A DNA stretch of 55,086 nucleotides, taken from NCBI GenBank assembly GCA_047618565.1, contig JBLHKW010000007.1, forward strand, positions 1 to 55,086. Direction: 5' to 3'. This document shows, piece after piece, positions 35,163 through 43,990 of the stretch (position 1 is the first letter of the stretch; every line of letters begins with the position of its first letter). The notes beneath the pieces are model-generated. The model made no database searches and was not told the DNA's origin. It saw only the letters and a list, made by a program, of their open reading frames with translations. Position numbers and translations under genes: made by a program. Origin of the DNA: JBLHKW01 sp047618565 (GTDB taxonomy: Bacteria; Planctomycetota; UBA1135; GCA-002686595).

Positions 35163-35182
35163 CAGAGCTTCGCAGAGCTTCG
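35163..35182. repeat. Tandem decamer ahead of the GCS2/CBS gene
   Basis: CAGAGCTTCG occurs twice head to tail immediately upstream of the GCS2/CBS start codon, so it lies in the leader of that gene on the minus strand (CGAAGCTCTG x2). The rest of the 269-nt divergent gap to the peptidase gene at 35432 shows no gene. Its role is unknown and it may be a simple slippage product. Confidence 0.5.
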
Positions 35183-35431
35183 ATCGGCTGGATGACCAGC
35201 GAATATTTTACAGGGCGCCGCATGGCGCACCGGGAAGGGAGTCGACGAACACGCGCGTCGCTCGCGGGCGGGGATGATAGCAACTCCTACGCAAGTCCAA
35301 CACACCTGCAGTCCCCAGGGCACGCCGCGCGCCTGCCCCACGGCCCGTACGGTCCGGCGGTCGGTCGCACGCAACGGAGATCACCAGTACACTACGATCG
35401 CCCCACCCCCCCTGGCCGCCACGGACCAAGC

Positions 35432-37771
35432 ATGCAACTCAACGGAAGAACGTCGCTCATCCTGACCTTCGCTGCCCTTCTCGGCCTCGGCACGGCCTTC
35501 GGAGTGCCGACCCGAGAACGCAGCGACCCCTTCCGCCAGCTGGAGGAGATCCTCCCGACGCCCAACGCCTACCGCACCGCGTCCGGCGCCCCGGGACACG
35601 CGTACTGGCAACAGCGCGCGGACTACGAGATCGACGTGGAGCTCGACGATAAGAAGCAGCTCATCATCGGATCCGAGCGCATCACCTACTTCAACAACTC
35701 GCCCGACACCCTGCGTTACATCTGGGTCCAGCTGGACCCGAACATCTTCTCGCCGGAGTCACACGCCGCGCAGACCCGGGGCACGGGCGGCCTGAGCGAT
35801 TCATCCTACGGGGGCATCGAGAGCATGCTCGCGCGCCGCAACTTCGACGGCAGCGTGATCCTCGGGGACATCCGAGACGACCAGGCCATGCTGATCCCGC
35901 ATGTGGTCAATGACACGATGCTGCGTATCGACATCGCAGATCCCTTGAAGCCGGGTGAGTCCGTAGCCTTCTCGATCGAATGGGAATACGCGATCAACAA
36001 TGCACGCAAGGTGCGCGGGCGCACGGGCTACGAGTTCTTCCGCGAGGACGGAAACTACCTGTACGAGATCGCGCAGTGGTTCCCGCGCATGGCGGCCTAC
36101 ACGGACGTCAACGGCTGGCAGCACAAGCAATTCCTCGGTGCCGGCGAGTTCACCCTTGAGTTTGGAAACTACACGGTGAACATCACCGTACCGGACGACC
36201 ACATCGTGGCGGCCACAGGCGAGCTTCAGAACGCCGACGAGGTACTCACCAGCACCCAGGTGCAGCGCCTGGAAGAGGCGCGCACAGCCAAGCGGCCGAT
36301 GTTCATCGTCACGCCCGAGGAGGCGCGCACCAACGAGGACTCGACGCCGCAGGGCAAGAAGACATGGACCTTCGAGGCCTTCGACGTGCGCGATTTCGCC
36401 TTCGCGTCGTCGCGCAAGTTCATCTGGGATGCGCAGGGTCACGACGTGCAGGGGAACAGCGTCATGGCCATGTCGTTCTACCCCAATGAGGGTGAGCCCC
36501 TCTGGAGCCGCTACTCGACGCACGCCATCATCCACACCCTGGACGTCTACTCGCACTACACCTTCGCGTACCCCTACCCCGTCGCCATATCGGTCAATGG
36601 CCCGATCGGCGGGATGGAGTACCCGATGATCTGTTTCAACGGACCGCGCCCCGAAAAAGACGGCACGTACAGCAAACGCACGAAATACGGCCTGATCTCG
36701 GTCATCATCCACGAGGTCGGACACAACTACTTCCCGATGATCGTCAACTCGGACGAGCGCCAGTGGACATGGATGGACGAGGGTCTGAACACATTCCTGC
36801 AGTTCCTCAGCGAGCAGGAATGGGAGGATGACTACCCCGCGCGCCGTGGGGATCCGCGCCACATCGTCAGCTACATGACCAGCAGCAAACAGGTACCGGT
36901 CATGACCAACTCCGAGTCCCTGTTGCAGTTCGGCTCGAACGCCTACGCCAAGCCGGCGACGGCCCTGAACATCCTGCGCGAGACCGTCATGGGCCGCGAG
37001 CTCTTTGATTTCGCCTTCAAGGAGTACGCGCAGCGCTGGATGTTCAAGCGCCCTCAGCCGGCTGATTTCTTCCGCACCATGGAAGACGCCTCCGCGGTCG
37101 ACCTCGACTGGTTCTGGCGCGGCTGGTTCTTCAGCACGGAGTCCTGTGACATCGCCATCGGGGACGTCACGCTCTACACCATCGCGCCCCAGGATCCTGA
37201 CAGTGAGAAGGCCAGGCAGCGCGAGGAGCGCGACGCGATCCCTGAATCACTGACGCATGCGCGCAACAAGGAGCTGCCCAAGCGCGTGGCGTCCTTCCCG
37301 GAGCTGCTCGACTTCTACAATGACTACGACGATCTCGACGTGACCCAGAAGGACCGCAAGAAGTTCGACAAGCTCATCGAGGGCCTCGAGGACAACGAGC
37401 TGATGGTCATGTCCACCGACCTGAATTTCTACACCATCGAGCTGCTCAATCAGGGCGGGCTCGTGATGCCGGTCGTGCTGCAGGTGGACTACGAGGACCA
37501 GAGCTCGGAGGAGATTCGCATCCCGGCCGAGATCTGGCGCCGCGACTCATCCAGCGTCACGCGCCTCCTGATGACCGAGAAAACGGTCGAGCGCATCATC
37601 CTCGACCCGCACCTGGAGACCGCGGACAGCAACCTGGACAACAACCACTACCCGCCCAAGACAGAGCAGCGCACGATCCTCCTCAAGAAGCGGCCGAAGA
37701 GCAGTAACCCCATGCGCGACGCACAGAAGGCGGAGGGCAAGGGGGCCGCGGAAGAGACCGTCGACGACTGA
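35432..37771 (+). CDS. Exported M1-family zinc metallopeptidase
   Basis: A 779-residue protein from the ATG at 35432, with a signal peptide (LILTFAALLGLGTAFG). The N-terminal 350 residues are an aminopeptidase-N-like beta domain (YEIDVELDDKKQLIIGSERI, WVQLDPNIFSPES). The zinc site is HEVGH (His427, His431) with Glu450 in WMDEGLNTF, giving the gluzincin spacing of 18 residues. GGMEYPMICF stands in for the GAMEN exopeptidase motif, so cleavage preference may differ from classic aminopeptidases. The C-terminal 100 residues are charged and end in a Lys/Glu-rich tail. It probably degrades peptides outside the cytoplasm. It is divergent from the GCS2/CBS gene and convergent with the ILEI operon. 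Confidence 0.9.
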   Translation: MQLNGRTSLILTFAALLGLGTAFGVPTRERSDPFRQLEEILPTPNAYRTASGAPGHAYWQQRADYEIDVELDDKKQLIIGSERITYFNNSPDTLRYIWVQLDPNIFSPESHAAQTRGTGGLSDSSYGGIESMLARRNFDGSVILGDIRDDQAMLIPHVVNDTMLRIDIADPLKPGESVAFSIEWEYAINNARKVRGRTGYEFFREDGNYLYEIAQWFPRMAAYTDVNGWQHKQFLGAGEFTLEFGNYTVNITVPDDHIVAATGELQNADEVLTSTQVQRLEEARTAKRPMFIVTPEEARTNEDSTPQGKKTWTFEAFDVRDFAFASSRKFIWDAQGHDVQGNSVMAMSFYPNEGEPLWSRYSTHAIIHTLDVYSHYTFAYPYPVAISVNGPIGGMEYPMICFNGPRPEKDGTYSKRTKYGLISVIIHEVGHNYFPMIVNSDERQWTWMDEGLNTFLQFLSEQEWEDDYPARRGDPRHIVSYMTSSKQVPVMTNSESLLQFGSNAYAKPATALNILRETVMGRELFDFAFKEYAQRWMFKRPQPADFFRTMEDASAVDLDWFWRGWFFSTESCDIAIGDVTLYTIAPQDPDSEKARQREERDAIPESLTHARNKELPKRVASFPELLDFYNDYDDLDVTQKDRKKFDKLIEGLEDNELMVMSTDLNFYTIELLNQGGLVMPVVLQVDYEDQSSEEIRIPAEIWRRDSSSVTRLLMTEKTVERIILDPHLETADSNLDNNHYPPKTEQRTILLKKRPKSSNPMRDAQKAEGKGAAEETVDD

Positions 37772-37798
37772 TAGAGGCCCGGACGTCGGCGTCAGTCG
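37765..37798. terminator. Shared stem containing the stop codons of two convergent genes
   Basis: CGACTGA (37765-37771) ends the M1 peptidase gene and pairs with TCAGTCG (37792-37798), the end of the ILEI-domain gene. The loop is 20 nt and GC-rich. It has the same design and the same core as the stem at 33226-33256. Confidence 0.5.
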
Positions 37799-38820
37799 AA
37801 TGACAGCACGGGGGTGGCGGCCGCCGCCCAGGGCAGCCCCTCGGCCTCGACCGACAGATCCAGGATGACGTCGCGCCCGGCGTGCTCAACCAGGTCCACG
37901 CGCCAGGGCTCCGAGACCTGCGTGCTCGCGCCGGCCGCCAGGGTCTGTCGCGCCACGACCGCGCCGTCCACGCGCAGGACAAACTCGGCCCGGCCAGTGC
38001 GCACGCTCGGTGGGACGACGAGCATGCATTCGAAGCGCGGGCGCGCTCCCATCTCGAGCGCCAGTTCGAAGGGCGCGCTCATATCCGGAAGAGCGGGTCG
38101 GTTGCGTCCACCGAATCCCCAGCGCAGCCCATCGCAGGTCCCGTGGACGAGCGGCCAGGCCGTGCGAATCCGGTCGCGCCCGGACTCGCCGAAACGGCGC
38201 GCGATCCACGACACCACGCGCGGCCCCTCGCGCTCGATCAGATCGATGGGCGCCTCACGTGCGACGAGCGGGACCGTCAAGACCACCCCGCGGGCCGGCG
38301 AGAACGCCTCCCCCAGGCAACGCCACCCGTCCCGCGTACGTCGCACCACGAGGGCCCAGCTGGCCGTCTCCAGATCGACCGGCGCGGCACGCGCACCCAG
38401 CCCGGCACAGGTGGCCGCGATCAGATCGCGCAGCCCCGGATCGGAGTTGCACATGCTCCCGCGTAGCACGAGCGAGAGCACGGTCCCCACATCGCGCGTC
38501 TCACAGTGCCGCGCGAACCTGCGCGCGTCCGCGGGCGCGGTCAGGTCGTAGTTGAAGAAATCGAGCACGTCTCCGGTCAGAGTCGTCGCAGCCACACGCA
38601 GACCGTCAGCGCCGTCCTCTGGCACGAACCACTGGCGTCCAATCCAGATTGCACCCAGCCCCTCCGGGCGCGCGCGCAGCCCACCGGGCAAGCCCCACCC
38701 TGTCGAGAGCAGACGGTGCACAACCTGACCATCCGTGCGCTCCACGGCCCCGCGCAGACCCCAGGCACGCAAGCCCACCAGGGCCAGCAGCAGGGCGGCA
38801 AGTACGAGTACGCGCCGCAT
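37792..38820 (-). CDS. Exported ILEI/FAM3-like domain protein
   Basis: A 342-residue protein with an N-terminal membrane anchor or signal (MRRVLVLAALLLALVGLRAWG). Residues 70-185 fit the interleukin-like EMT-inducer (ILEI) fold: LRVAATTLTGDVLDFFNYDL corresponds to the family GINVAL...TGEVLDTKYFD block, then VGTVLSLVLRG, LRDLIAATCAGLGA and a conserved SWALVV. ILEI domains occur in FAM3 cytokines and in glycan-modifying enzymes such as POMGNT1, and also in bacterial exported proteins. The C-terminal 100 residues look like a beta-sandwich (PFELALEMGARPRFECMLVV). It is the last gene of the DUF4956-CotH-VTC operon, 4 nt behind the VTC gene. Function unknown, perhaps glycan binding. Confidence 0.68.
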   Translation of the reverse strand: MRRVLVLAALLLALVGLRAWGLRGAVERTDGQVVHRLLSTGWGLPGGLRARPEGLGAIWIGRQWFVPEDGADGLRVAATTLTGDVLDFFNYDLTAPADARRFARHCETRDVGTVLSLVLRGSMCNSDPGLRDLIAATCAGLGARAAPVDLETASWALVVRRTRDGWRCLGEAFSPARGVVLTVPLVAREAPIDLIEREGPRVVSWIARRFGESGRDRIRTAWPLVHGTCDGLRWGFGGRNRPALPDMSAPFELALEMGARPRFECMLVVPPSVRTGRAEFVLRVDGAVVARQTLAAGASTQVSEPWRVDLVEHAGRDVILDLSVEAEGLPWAAAATPVLSFD

Positions 38821-38824
38821 CCCG

Positions 38825-39601
38825 TCAGCGCGGCATCACGCTCAGCGTGGGCGCGTCCCCGGGCGCCGCGGCCATCACGAATTTCGAGCACTTGTCCACG
38901 GGCAGCGGCAGCGCGCTCACACACGCTGCGAGCAGCGCATGATCCTGTGGAGCGGCCTTGGCCTCGACGATCATCACCGGCGAACGCGGAATCACATGGC
39001 GTCGGTCCAGGCGCTGCCAGCCGCGCAGATCGTACAGCTGCAGGCCACGGTCGACCGTGACGCGCACGCGCCGGTCGGCGCTACCGTAGTACTCGCGCTC
39101 GTAGCGGATCCACTGGGAGAGCTGCAGTCCACTGCGCAGGTGATCGGACCAGGACGCAGGCAATCGCTTCGCAAGCGCGGCGCAAAACTCGGACTGACGT
39201 TCGCCATCGAGACGGATAGGGTTCGCCAGCGGCGCGCGCAGCTTCCAGCCCAGCTGGTTGCGGCGCACCTTCAGCTCCATCTGGCCACGTACCTCGTCGG
39301 CCGGGATGCCGTACCAGCGCCAGCGTAGCTTGGCGCGCGTGGACATGCCCGCCAGGTTCTGCTGAACGGCGTCCTCGTCGTGCGTATCGAAATAGAGACT
39401 CTGCACCACGCGCGCGGGAAAGAGGCGCCGGAAGCCAGCCGGGTGCAGGGCCAGATCAGCCCGCAGCGCACCGTACAGACCGGCCTCGCCGATCAGCTTG
39501 ATCTCGTAGCGCACGTCCTCGACCAGCGCCCCACCCATGAGGCGATCGAGCAGAGCGCCGGCACGCCCGCGCGGAACCTCGAGCGCGTCGCTACTGTCCA
39601 A
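38825..39601 (-). CDS. VTC-domain polyphosphate polymerase-like protein
   Basis: A 258-residue protein. The start is a TTG at 39601, which overlaps the CotH gene's stop; AAGGAGA, 6 nt upstream, supports it over the later ATG at 39538. DVRYEIKLIGEAGLYGALRA, RVVQSLYFDTHDEDAV, AKLRWRWYGI, QMELKVRRNQLGWKLR and VRVTVDRGLQLY match the VTC catalytic tunnel domain, with the basic residues that bind phosphate and the acidic residues for metal (ELK, SLYFDT and VIVEAKA). Eukaryotic VTC makes polyphosphate from ATP. Bacterial homologues next to DUF4956 and CotH genes are common, but their product is unproven. Cytoplasmic location is expected. Confidence 0.85.
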   Translation of the reverse strand: MDSSDALEVPRGRAGALLDRLMGGALVEDVRYEIKLIGEAGLYGALRADLALHPAGFRRLFPARVVQSLYFDTHDEDAVQQNLAGMSTRAKLRWRWYGIPADEVRGQMELKVRRNQLGWKLRAPLANPIRLDGERQSEFCAALAKRLPASWSDHLRSGLQLSQWIRYEREYYGSADRRVRVTVDRGLQLYDLRGWQRLDRRHVIPRSPVMIVEAKAAPQDHALLAACVSALPLPVDKCSKFVMAAAPGDAPTLSVMPR

Positions 39602-42440
39602 GGATCTTCTCCTTGTAGAGCTGCTTCACGTCGACATCCGCCGTCGCCACCGCCGTGCCGTCGATCTTCACCTCGCACCCGGTCTGCGCCAACGCCAGGT
39701 CGAGCCCGATGTCCGCGGCTGCCAACGTCAGGGCCTCGATCCGACTCGGGCCGTACTGCACCTTCTTCACGAAAGCGGCGAGGCCGTAATAGCGCGCACC
39801 CTGGATGCTGGACGCTTCGATCAGGACCGTCGACCCATCCTTCGAGGCCACCCCGATGGACGTGCCCTCGATCGTGGCAGCCTGCACCGTGAGCCGTGAG
39901 GCCTCGCCGGCGGAGATGGCCTTGTCACCGATCCCGTAGAACCGGCAGCCTTCCAGGGTGACCTCGCTGCCGCTGGTATCGACCCCGTCGGCACCGATGT
40001 TCCGGAAGGTGCAGCGCAGTAGCTGACCACGAACGAAGTCCCCGTCGAATGCGTCCGATCGGCTGCCCTGGAACGCCACGCGATCGAGCAGCACGGTCGC
40101 GCCCACCACATTCAGAGCGTCCTCGGCTTCGGCGCTCTCCATGCGGCAATCGCGCATCAACAGTGCGCTGCGATAGAACGTCACACCACCGGTCGTGACC
40201 CATCCGGAGCGCGCCAGCGCCGCGGCCCGGCGCACGGTGACGTTTGCCCAGCGGCTCTCCCCACGGGCATCGACCACCACGATGCCCCCGAAGCTGGACA
40301 CGCCCTCGCGCGGCTCGATCACGATCGGAGCCTCGAGAGTCCCCATGAAACTCAGCGCGCTGGCAGAGATCAGGGCCTTGCCGGCGGCGAAGCGCAGGGT
40401 CACACCGGGTCCGCAGTGCAGGATCATTCCGCGGGGCACGAGCAGGTCCTGGTCGAGATCCCAGACGCCCGCGCGCAGGGACAACCGCTGCCCCTCCACG
40501 TCGTAGCTCAGGCAGGGCTGGCTCGCGAGCGCAGCGGACAGGCTGGGGGGCTCCGGGCGTCCGCCCTCGGAATCCCAGGCGAGGTCGACCTGCCGAATGG
40601 ACAGCAGCTTGTCGCGCGTGAGATCGGAACCGACCGGCGCGAAGCGCGCCGAGAGCTCCAGCCGCACGTCTCGAGCCCTCTCGACGCCCTCGTTCACGGC
40701 ACGCGTGATCTGGTCAAATTCGCGCAGGGTCGCCAGGCGGTCGTCCACGGGGAAGTGAAACTGAACACGGCGCCCGCCGGTCGGGAGGACTACCGCGTCG
40801 CCGATTCGTAGCACGTCGGGATCGTCCGACTCGACGACATCCGCCGCCTTGACGAGACGTCCATTGCTGAACTGAAAGCCCTCGACGCGCACTGGCACGC
40901 GGGTCGTCGACCAGGCCTCGATCGTCAGGGTTCCGCTCATGAAAGCATCACCGCCCCCCACCAGCTGGCAAAAGAACGCCGCCGGTTCGGGCTGGTGCAA
41001 CACACCTCCCAGGTGCGCCTGTCGATATCGCAGTTGCTCCCAGATGTGACGCGCCGTCGACGTGGCCGGCAACATGCCCTCCGCCTGCAGCGCACGCTCG
41101 TAGCGCTCGAGTTCGGGGCCCAGCGCAGCTTGGATCTCGTCCAGGTACTCGGGCTCGGTCAGCCGGGCGAGCTCACGGTAGGCGTGCAGGATGAAGCGCG
41201 GACTCTTCGACCACAGTAGACCGACCTGCGATCCGGTCCAGATCGGGTCGTTGACACCCGAGATCTCCTCGCCGCCCGCGCCCGTGTCGAACACCAAGGG
41301 CTCGAGCCGGTTGCGAACCGGGTCGTGGTAGAAGCGCATGTTGTGCCAGATCAGGCCATGCTTGCCCTGAAACAGGCTCATGAACGCCGCCTGGCGCCCA
41401 CACGTCTCCACGTGGAAGAGCTCCTCGACGCTGGCGGCACGCTCGGCAGTCAAGGCATGCACGCGCGCCAGCCAGTCCGCGCGCATCGCCTCCTGGCGCC
41501 GCGCGATGATGCCCACTTGTTGCTGACGCTGGTCGGGCACGGCCATACTCAAAGGCTGCGCAGAATCCGCGATGATGCGACGCTGTGTGTCACGCAGCTT
41601 GTCGAGCGCGGCCGCGAGCTGGCGGCGGGTAGCCTCGCTTTGGACCAGCTTCTTCTCCCCGTAGGCCTCGATCTCGGCCACGAACGCCGCATTGCCGGCC
41701 AGCAACTGCGAGACATGGTCGCGCTTCTCGATCGTGCGGTTGTGACCGTGGGTGGCCCAGAAGACCTCCTCACGGAAACGCACGATGGGCCCGTTGCGGC
41801 GCCCCTGGGACTCGATCATCGGCGTCGAGAAATGCTCCTCGAGGTAGTACACGCCGCCCGGCCGGCCATTGGTCACGACGTTCACGAAGCGCGAGCGCGG
41901 CGCCAGCAAGCCCTCGTGCCGGGCGACCGCCAGGGTCAACCACTCCCACAGGTAACGCCGCACCTTGGGGTGCTGGATCGAGAAGCGCGACATGCCCAGC
42001 AGCTCGTCCTCGAGCTCGATACGCAGAGACCACTTGTCAGTATCCACGTGGTCCAGGGCCGCATCGCCCTTGAGCCGCGCGTACGCCTCGACCGAGCGAC
42101 CACCGACGGTCACGGTCACCGGCACCTGGTCGCCTTCGCTACGCTCGATCTGGCGCCGCACGAGAGCCAGCTCCCGCAACTCCCCGAGGCGCTCCGCCGA
42201 TGCCGCCGTGAACTCCAGATGCAGGGTCTCGAGCCCGTTGTCGACGGGCTCAACGCCAGCATCGTCCGCGAACGGCCCACGCGGCTCGACCAGAGTCGGT
42301 CGGCTGCCGAGTTCTCGCTCCTCGCGGCCCTGCAGCCAGTCGCCGAGATCGACGAACTGGCCTATCGCGAATCCCAGCGCGAGGATGGCCACGCCGAGCC
42401 AGACGCCGCGTTCGCCCTGCGATGGGACCTTGGTGAGCAT
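39591..42440 (-). CDS. CotH-kinase-family protein with C-terminal parallel beta-helix
   Basis: A 949-residue protein with an N-terminal membrane helix (VWLGVAILALGFAIGQFV). Residues 90-470 are CotH-like: TVTVGGRSVEAYARLKGDAALDHVD (substrate-like loop), RPGGVYYLEEHFSTPMIE (family glycine/Glu block), and FYHDPVRNRLEPLVFDTGAG, where the family usually has a WDxD-type metal site, here FDTG. CotH is an atypical kinase that phosphorylates secreted proteins; the altered site leaves activity open. From about 640 to the end there is a right-handed parallel beta-helix (VTLEGCRFYGIGDKAISAGE, VLLDRVAFQGSRSDAFDGDF), probably extracytoplasmic. It starts 12 nt behind the DUF4956 gene and overlaps the VTC gene. 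A CGGAAAG site precedes the ATG. Confidence 0.85.
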   Translation of the reverse strand: MLTKVPSQGERGVWLGVAILALGFAIGQFVDLGDWLQGREERELGSRPTLVEPRGPFADDAGVEPVDNGLETLHLEFTAASAERLGELRELALVRRQIERSEGDQVPVTVTVGGRSVEAYARLKGDAALDHVDTDKWSLRIELEDELLGMSRFSIQHPKVRRYLWEWLTLAVARHEGLLAPRSRFVNVVTNGRPGGVYYLEEHFSTPMIESQGRRNGPIVRFREEVFWATHGHNRTIEKRDHVSQLLAGNAAFVAEIEAYGEKKLVQSEATRRQLAAALDKLRDTQRRIIADSAQPLSMAVPDQRQQQVGIIARRQEAMRADWLARVHALTAERAASVEELFHVETCGRQAAFMSLFQGKHGLIWHNMRFYHDPVRNRLEPLVFDTGAGGEEISGVNDPIWTGSQVGLLWSKSPRFILHAYRELARLTEPEYLDEIQAALGPELERYERALQAEGMLPATSTARHIWEQLRYRQAHLGGVLHQPEPAAFFCQLVGGGDAFMSGTLTIEAWSTTRVPVRVEGFQFSNGRLVKAADVVESDDPDVLRIGDAVVLPTGGRRVQFHFPVDDRLATLREFDQITRAVNEGVERARDVRLELSARFAPVGSDLTRDKLLSIRQVDLAWDSEGGRPEPPSLSAALASQPCLSYDVEGQRLSLRAGVWDLDQDLLVPRGMILHCGPGVTLRFAAGKALISASALSFMGTLEAPIVIEPREGVSSFGGIVVVDARGESRWANVTVRRAAALARSGWVTTGGVTFYRSALLMRDCRMESAEAEDALNVVGATVLLDRVAFQGSRSDAFDGDFVRGQLLRCTFRNIGADGVDTSGSEVTLEGCRFYGIGDKAISAGEASRLTVQAATIEGTSIGVASKDGSTVLIEASSIQGARYYGLAAFVKKVQYGPSRIEALTLAAADIGLDLALAQTGCEVKIDGTAVATADVDVKQLYKEKILGQ

Positions 42441-42452
42441 CTAGCTTTCCGT

Positions 42453-43157
42453 CTACTCGTGCGCGTCCCGTTCGATCACGCTGACCGTCGCCTTTGGGAA
42501 GCGCCCGCGCAGCTGATCCAGCAGCTGCGCCAGGCGCTGCGAACTGTCCAGCTCGACCAGCAAGCTGGCATGAAACTCGTCCTCTGCCGTATCCACCCGG
42601 CGCAGATCGACGCGCGCACAGGCGGCCTCGGCAATGGATAGCAGCTCGGGCAGGGATTTCTGATCTCCGCCCTCGGACGGCGCCTCCGCCGGCGTGGTGA
42701 AGTGCAGCACGGTGCGTAGGCTGGCCTTGGATCCGGAGAACCCGTTCTGAAAGGTCAGGTAGATGAGGATGCCCGCGACGACGGTAAGAGTGAGAACCGG
42801 CTCGTTGGCCCCCATGCCGATGCCCGTGGCGATCGTCAGATAGAGGTAGGCCAGCTCCTCGGGCTCCTTGATCGGCGTCCGGAAACGCACGATCGACAGG
42901 GCTCCGACGAGTCCCAGTGACAGTGCCAGCGAGGCGCTCACGATCGTGATCACCAGCAGGGTCGTGCCAGCGATGAAGACGAAGCTGCGCGCAAACTTGC
43001 GCTTGTTCGAGAGGACCTGCGCGAAACGGACGTAATGCCAGGCCAGGACCTGCGCAACGAGCAGGGTCAGGACCAGGTTCGTCAGGACGCGCGGAAGGTC
43101 GGCTTGCGCCAGGAGCGAATCACCCCAGCTTCCGGCGATGTCTTTCAATGATTCCAT
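42453..43157 (-). CDS. DUF4956 membrane protein
   Basis: A 234-residue protein with three or four membrane helices in the first 140 residues and a cytoplasmic tail. SLALSLGLVGALSIVRFRTPIKEPEELAYLYLTIATGIG is the DUF4956 signature, with a conserved RFRTPI motif between helices. The tail (about 160-234) is an alpha/beta, ferredoxin-like domain (FHASLLVELDSSQRLAQLLDQLRGRFPKATVSVIE). DUF4956 proteins are typically next to VTC-domain and CotH genes, as here; a channel or transporter for polyphosphate or its precursors is a reasonable guess. It is first in the operon, behind a hairpin-bearing leader of about 80 nt. Confidence 0.85.
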   Translation of the reverse strand: MESLKDIAGSWGDSLLAQADLPRVLTNLVLTLLVAQVLAWHYVRFAQVLSNKRKFARSFVFIAGTTLLVITIVSASLALSLGLVGALSIVRFRTPIKEPEELAYLYLTIATGIGMGANEPVLTLTVVAGILIYLTFQNGFSGSKASLRTVLHFTTPAEAPSEGGDQKSLPELLSIAEAACARVDLRRVDTAEDEFHASLLVELDSSQRLAQLLDQLRGRFPKATVSVIERDAHE

Positions 43158-43206
43158 CGACCGGGGAGCGTAGAAGCCCGAAGGTGGGGCTTCAACATCT
43201 ATCCCC

Positions 43207-43227
43207 GCGCCGGTTCAGGACCGGCGC
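43207..43227 (-). promoter_or_regulatory. Leader hairpin of the DUF4956 operon
   Basis: GCGCCGGT (43207-43214) and ACCGGCGC (43220-43227) form a perfect 8-bp stem with a 5-nt loop, about 50 nt before the DUF4956 start. It could attenuate transcription or stabilise the transcript. There is no T-run after it. Confidence 0.5.
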
Positions 43228-43241
43228 TGGCGGGACCTTGA

Positions 43242-43269
43242 ATTATTGTCGGGGCCATCTGTGGGTCAG
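43242..43269 (-). promoter_or_regulatory. Possible promoter of the DUF4956-CotH-VTC-ILEI operon
   Basis: On the minus strand CTGACC (43269-43264) and AATAAT (43247-43242) are separated by 16 nt, a weak sigma70-like pair in an otherwise GC-rich gap. Transcription would start near 43235 and include the leader hairpin. It is based on eye matching only. Confidence 0.35.
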
Positions 43270-43459
43270 ATTCTCATTATGGTGTGCCGCCGAGCGATTG
43301 CCAAGCCCACGGGACGTCGCATCCGCAGCGAGGCCGACAGATCCATAGCGACACGATGAACCCCGCGGAACTCTCGATGACAGGCGGACCGGGCCTGCGC
43401 GTGACCCTTCTTGGGCGCGAAGAGGGCTGAACCTTGGAAGCGACCACCGAAAGGGCCAG

Positions 43460-43974
43460 CTCGAGCCCGGCTCCTTTCGGGATCGCGATAGCTGCGTCCC
43501 CAAGACGGACAGCGGGTGCTGCGCGGCCTGAGCGCGCGCGGTCTCGAAAAATGGGCGACGATCTCGGGCAAGGCCTTCTTCGCCGGCCTGCTCGAGCGAG
43601 GCGAAGTGATCGCAACGCGCCAGGTGGAGCAGGCCGCCGAGCCCCGGGGTCGCGGCAGCATCGACGGCATTTTGGGGGCGAACTGCAGCGCCCTGATGTC
43701 CGCGCGCGACCTGCTGCGCAAGGGCATATTGATGCACGTCAGTCTGCAGGCCACGGCACAGTCTCGCTTCGCGAACACGAAACGTCAGATGCGCGCAGAC
43801 GTGCGCAAGGCCAGATTCCACCCATGACGGATCGATATCAACGTGCGTAAGCTCGCGAAGCTGGCCTGGGACATGGGATCAAATACCGGTAACGACGCGC
43901 GCATCGCGGCCGAGCGCAGCCTGCCCCTCGAGAGCGGGACGCGCACGTTCGACTACGGCCGGCGTCGATCCTGA
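43460..43974 (+). pseudogene. Decayed class I SAM-dependent methyltransferase gene
   Basis: Fragments of one protein family occur in order on the plus strand. LEPGSFRDRDSCV is in one frame (43460-43498). After a frameshift comes DGQRVLRGLSARGLEKWATI...AFFAGLLERGEVIATRQV (43505-43650). After a stop TGA at 43825, still in that frame, comes VRKLAKLAWDMGSNTGNDARIAAE, resembling the SAM-binding VWDLGSNTGxxxRIAAE block. In intact members about 200 residues separate these parts and another 200 follow; here they are missing. High GC at third codon positions persists in the main fragment, so loss may be recent. The family call is from memory of its motifs, without a search. The 43158-43459 stretch before it holds only the DUF4956 promoter and leader. 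Confidence 0.5.
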
Positions 43975-43990
43975 TCCGCGGCCGCGCGTC

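Noticed and set aside
43243..43821. 192-codon minus-strand frame in the DUF4956/pseudogene gap
   Set aside because: Arg/Ser/Ala-rich, no motif; the plus strand shows methyltransferase fragments with better codon bias.
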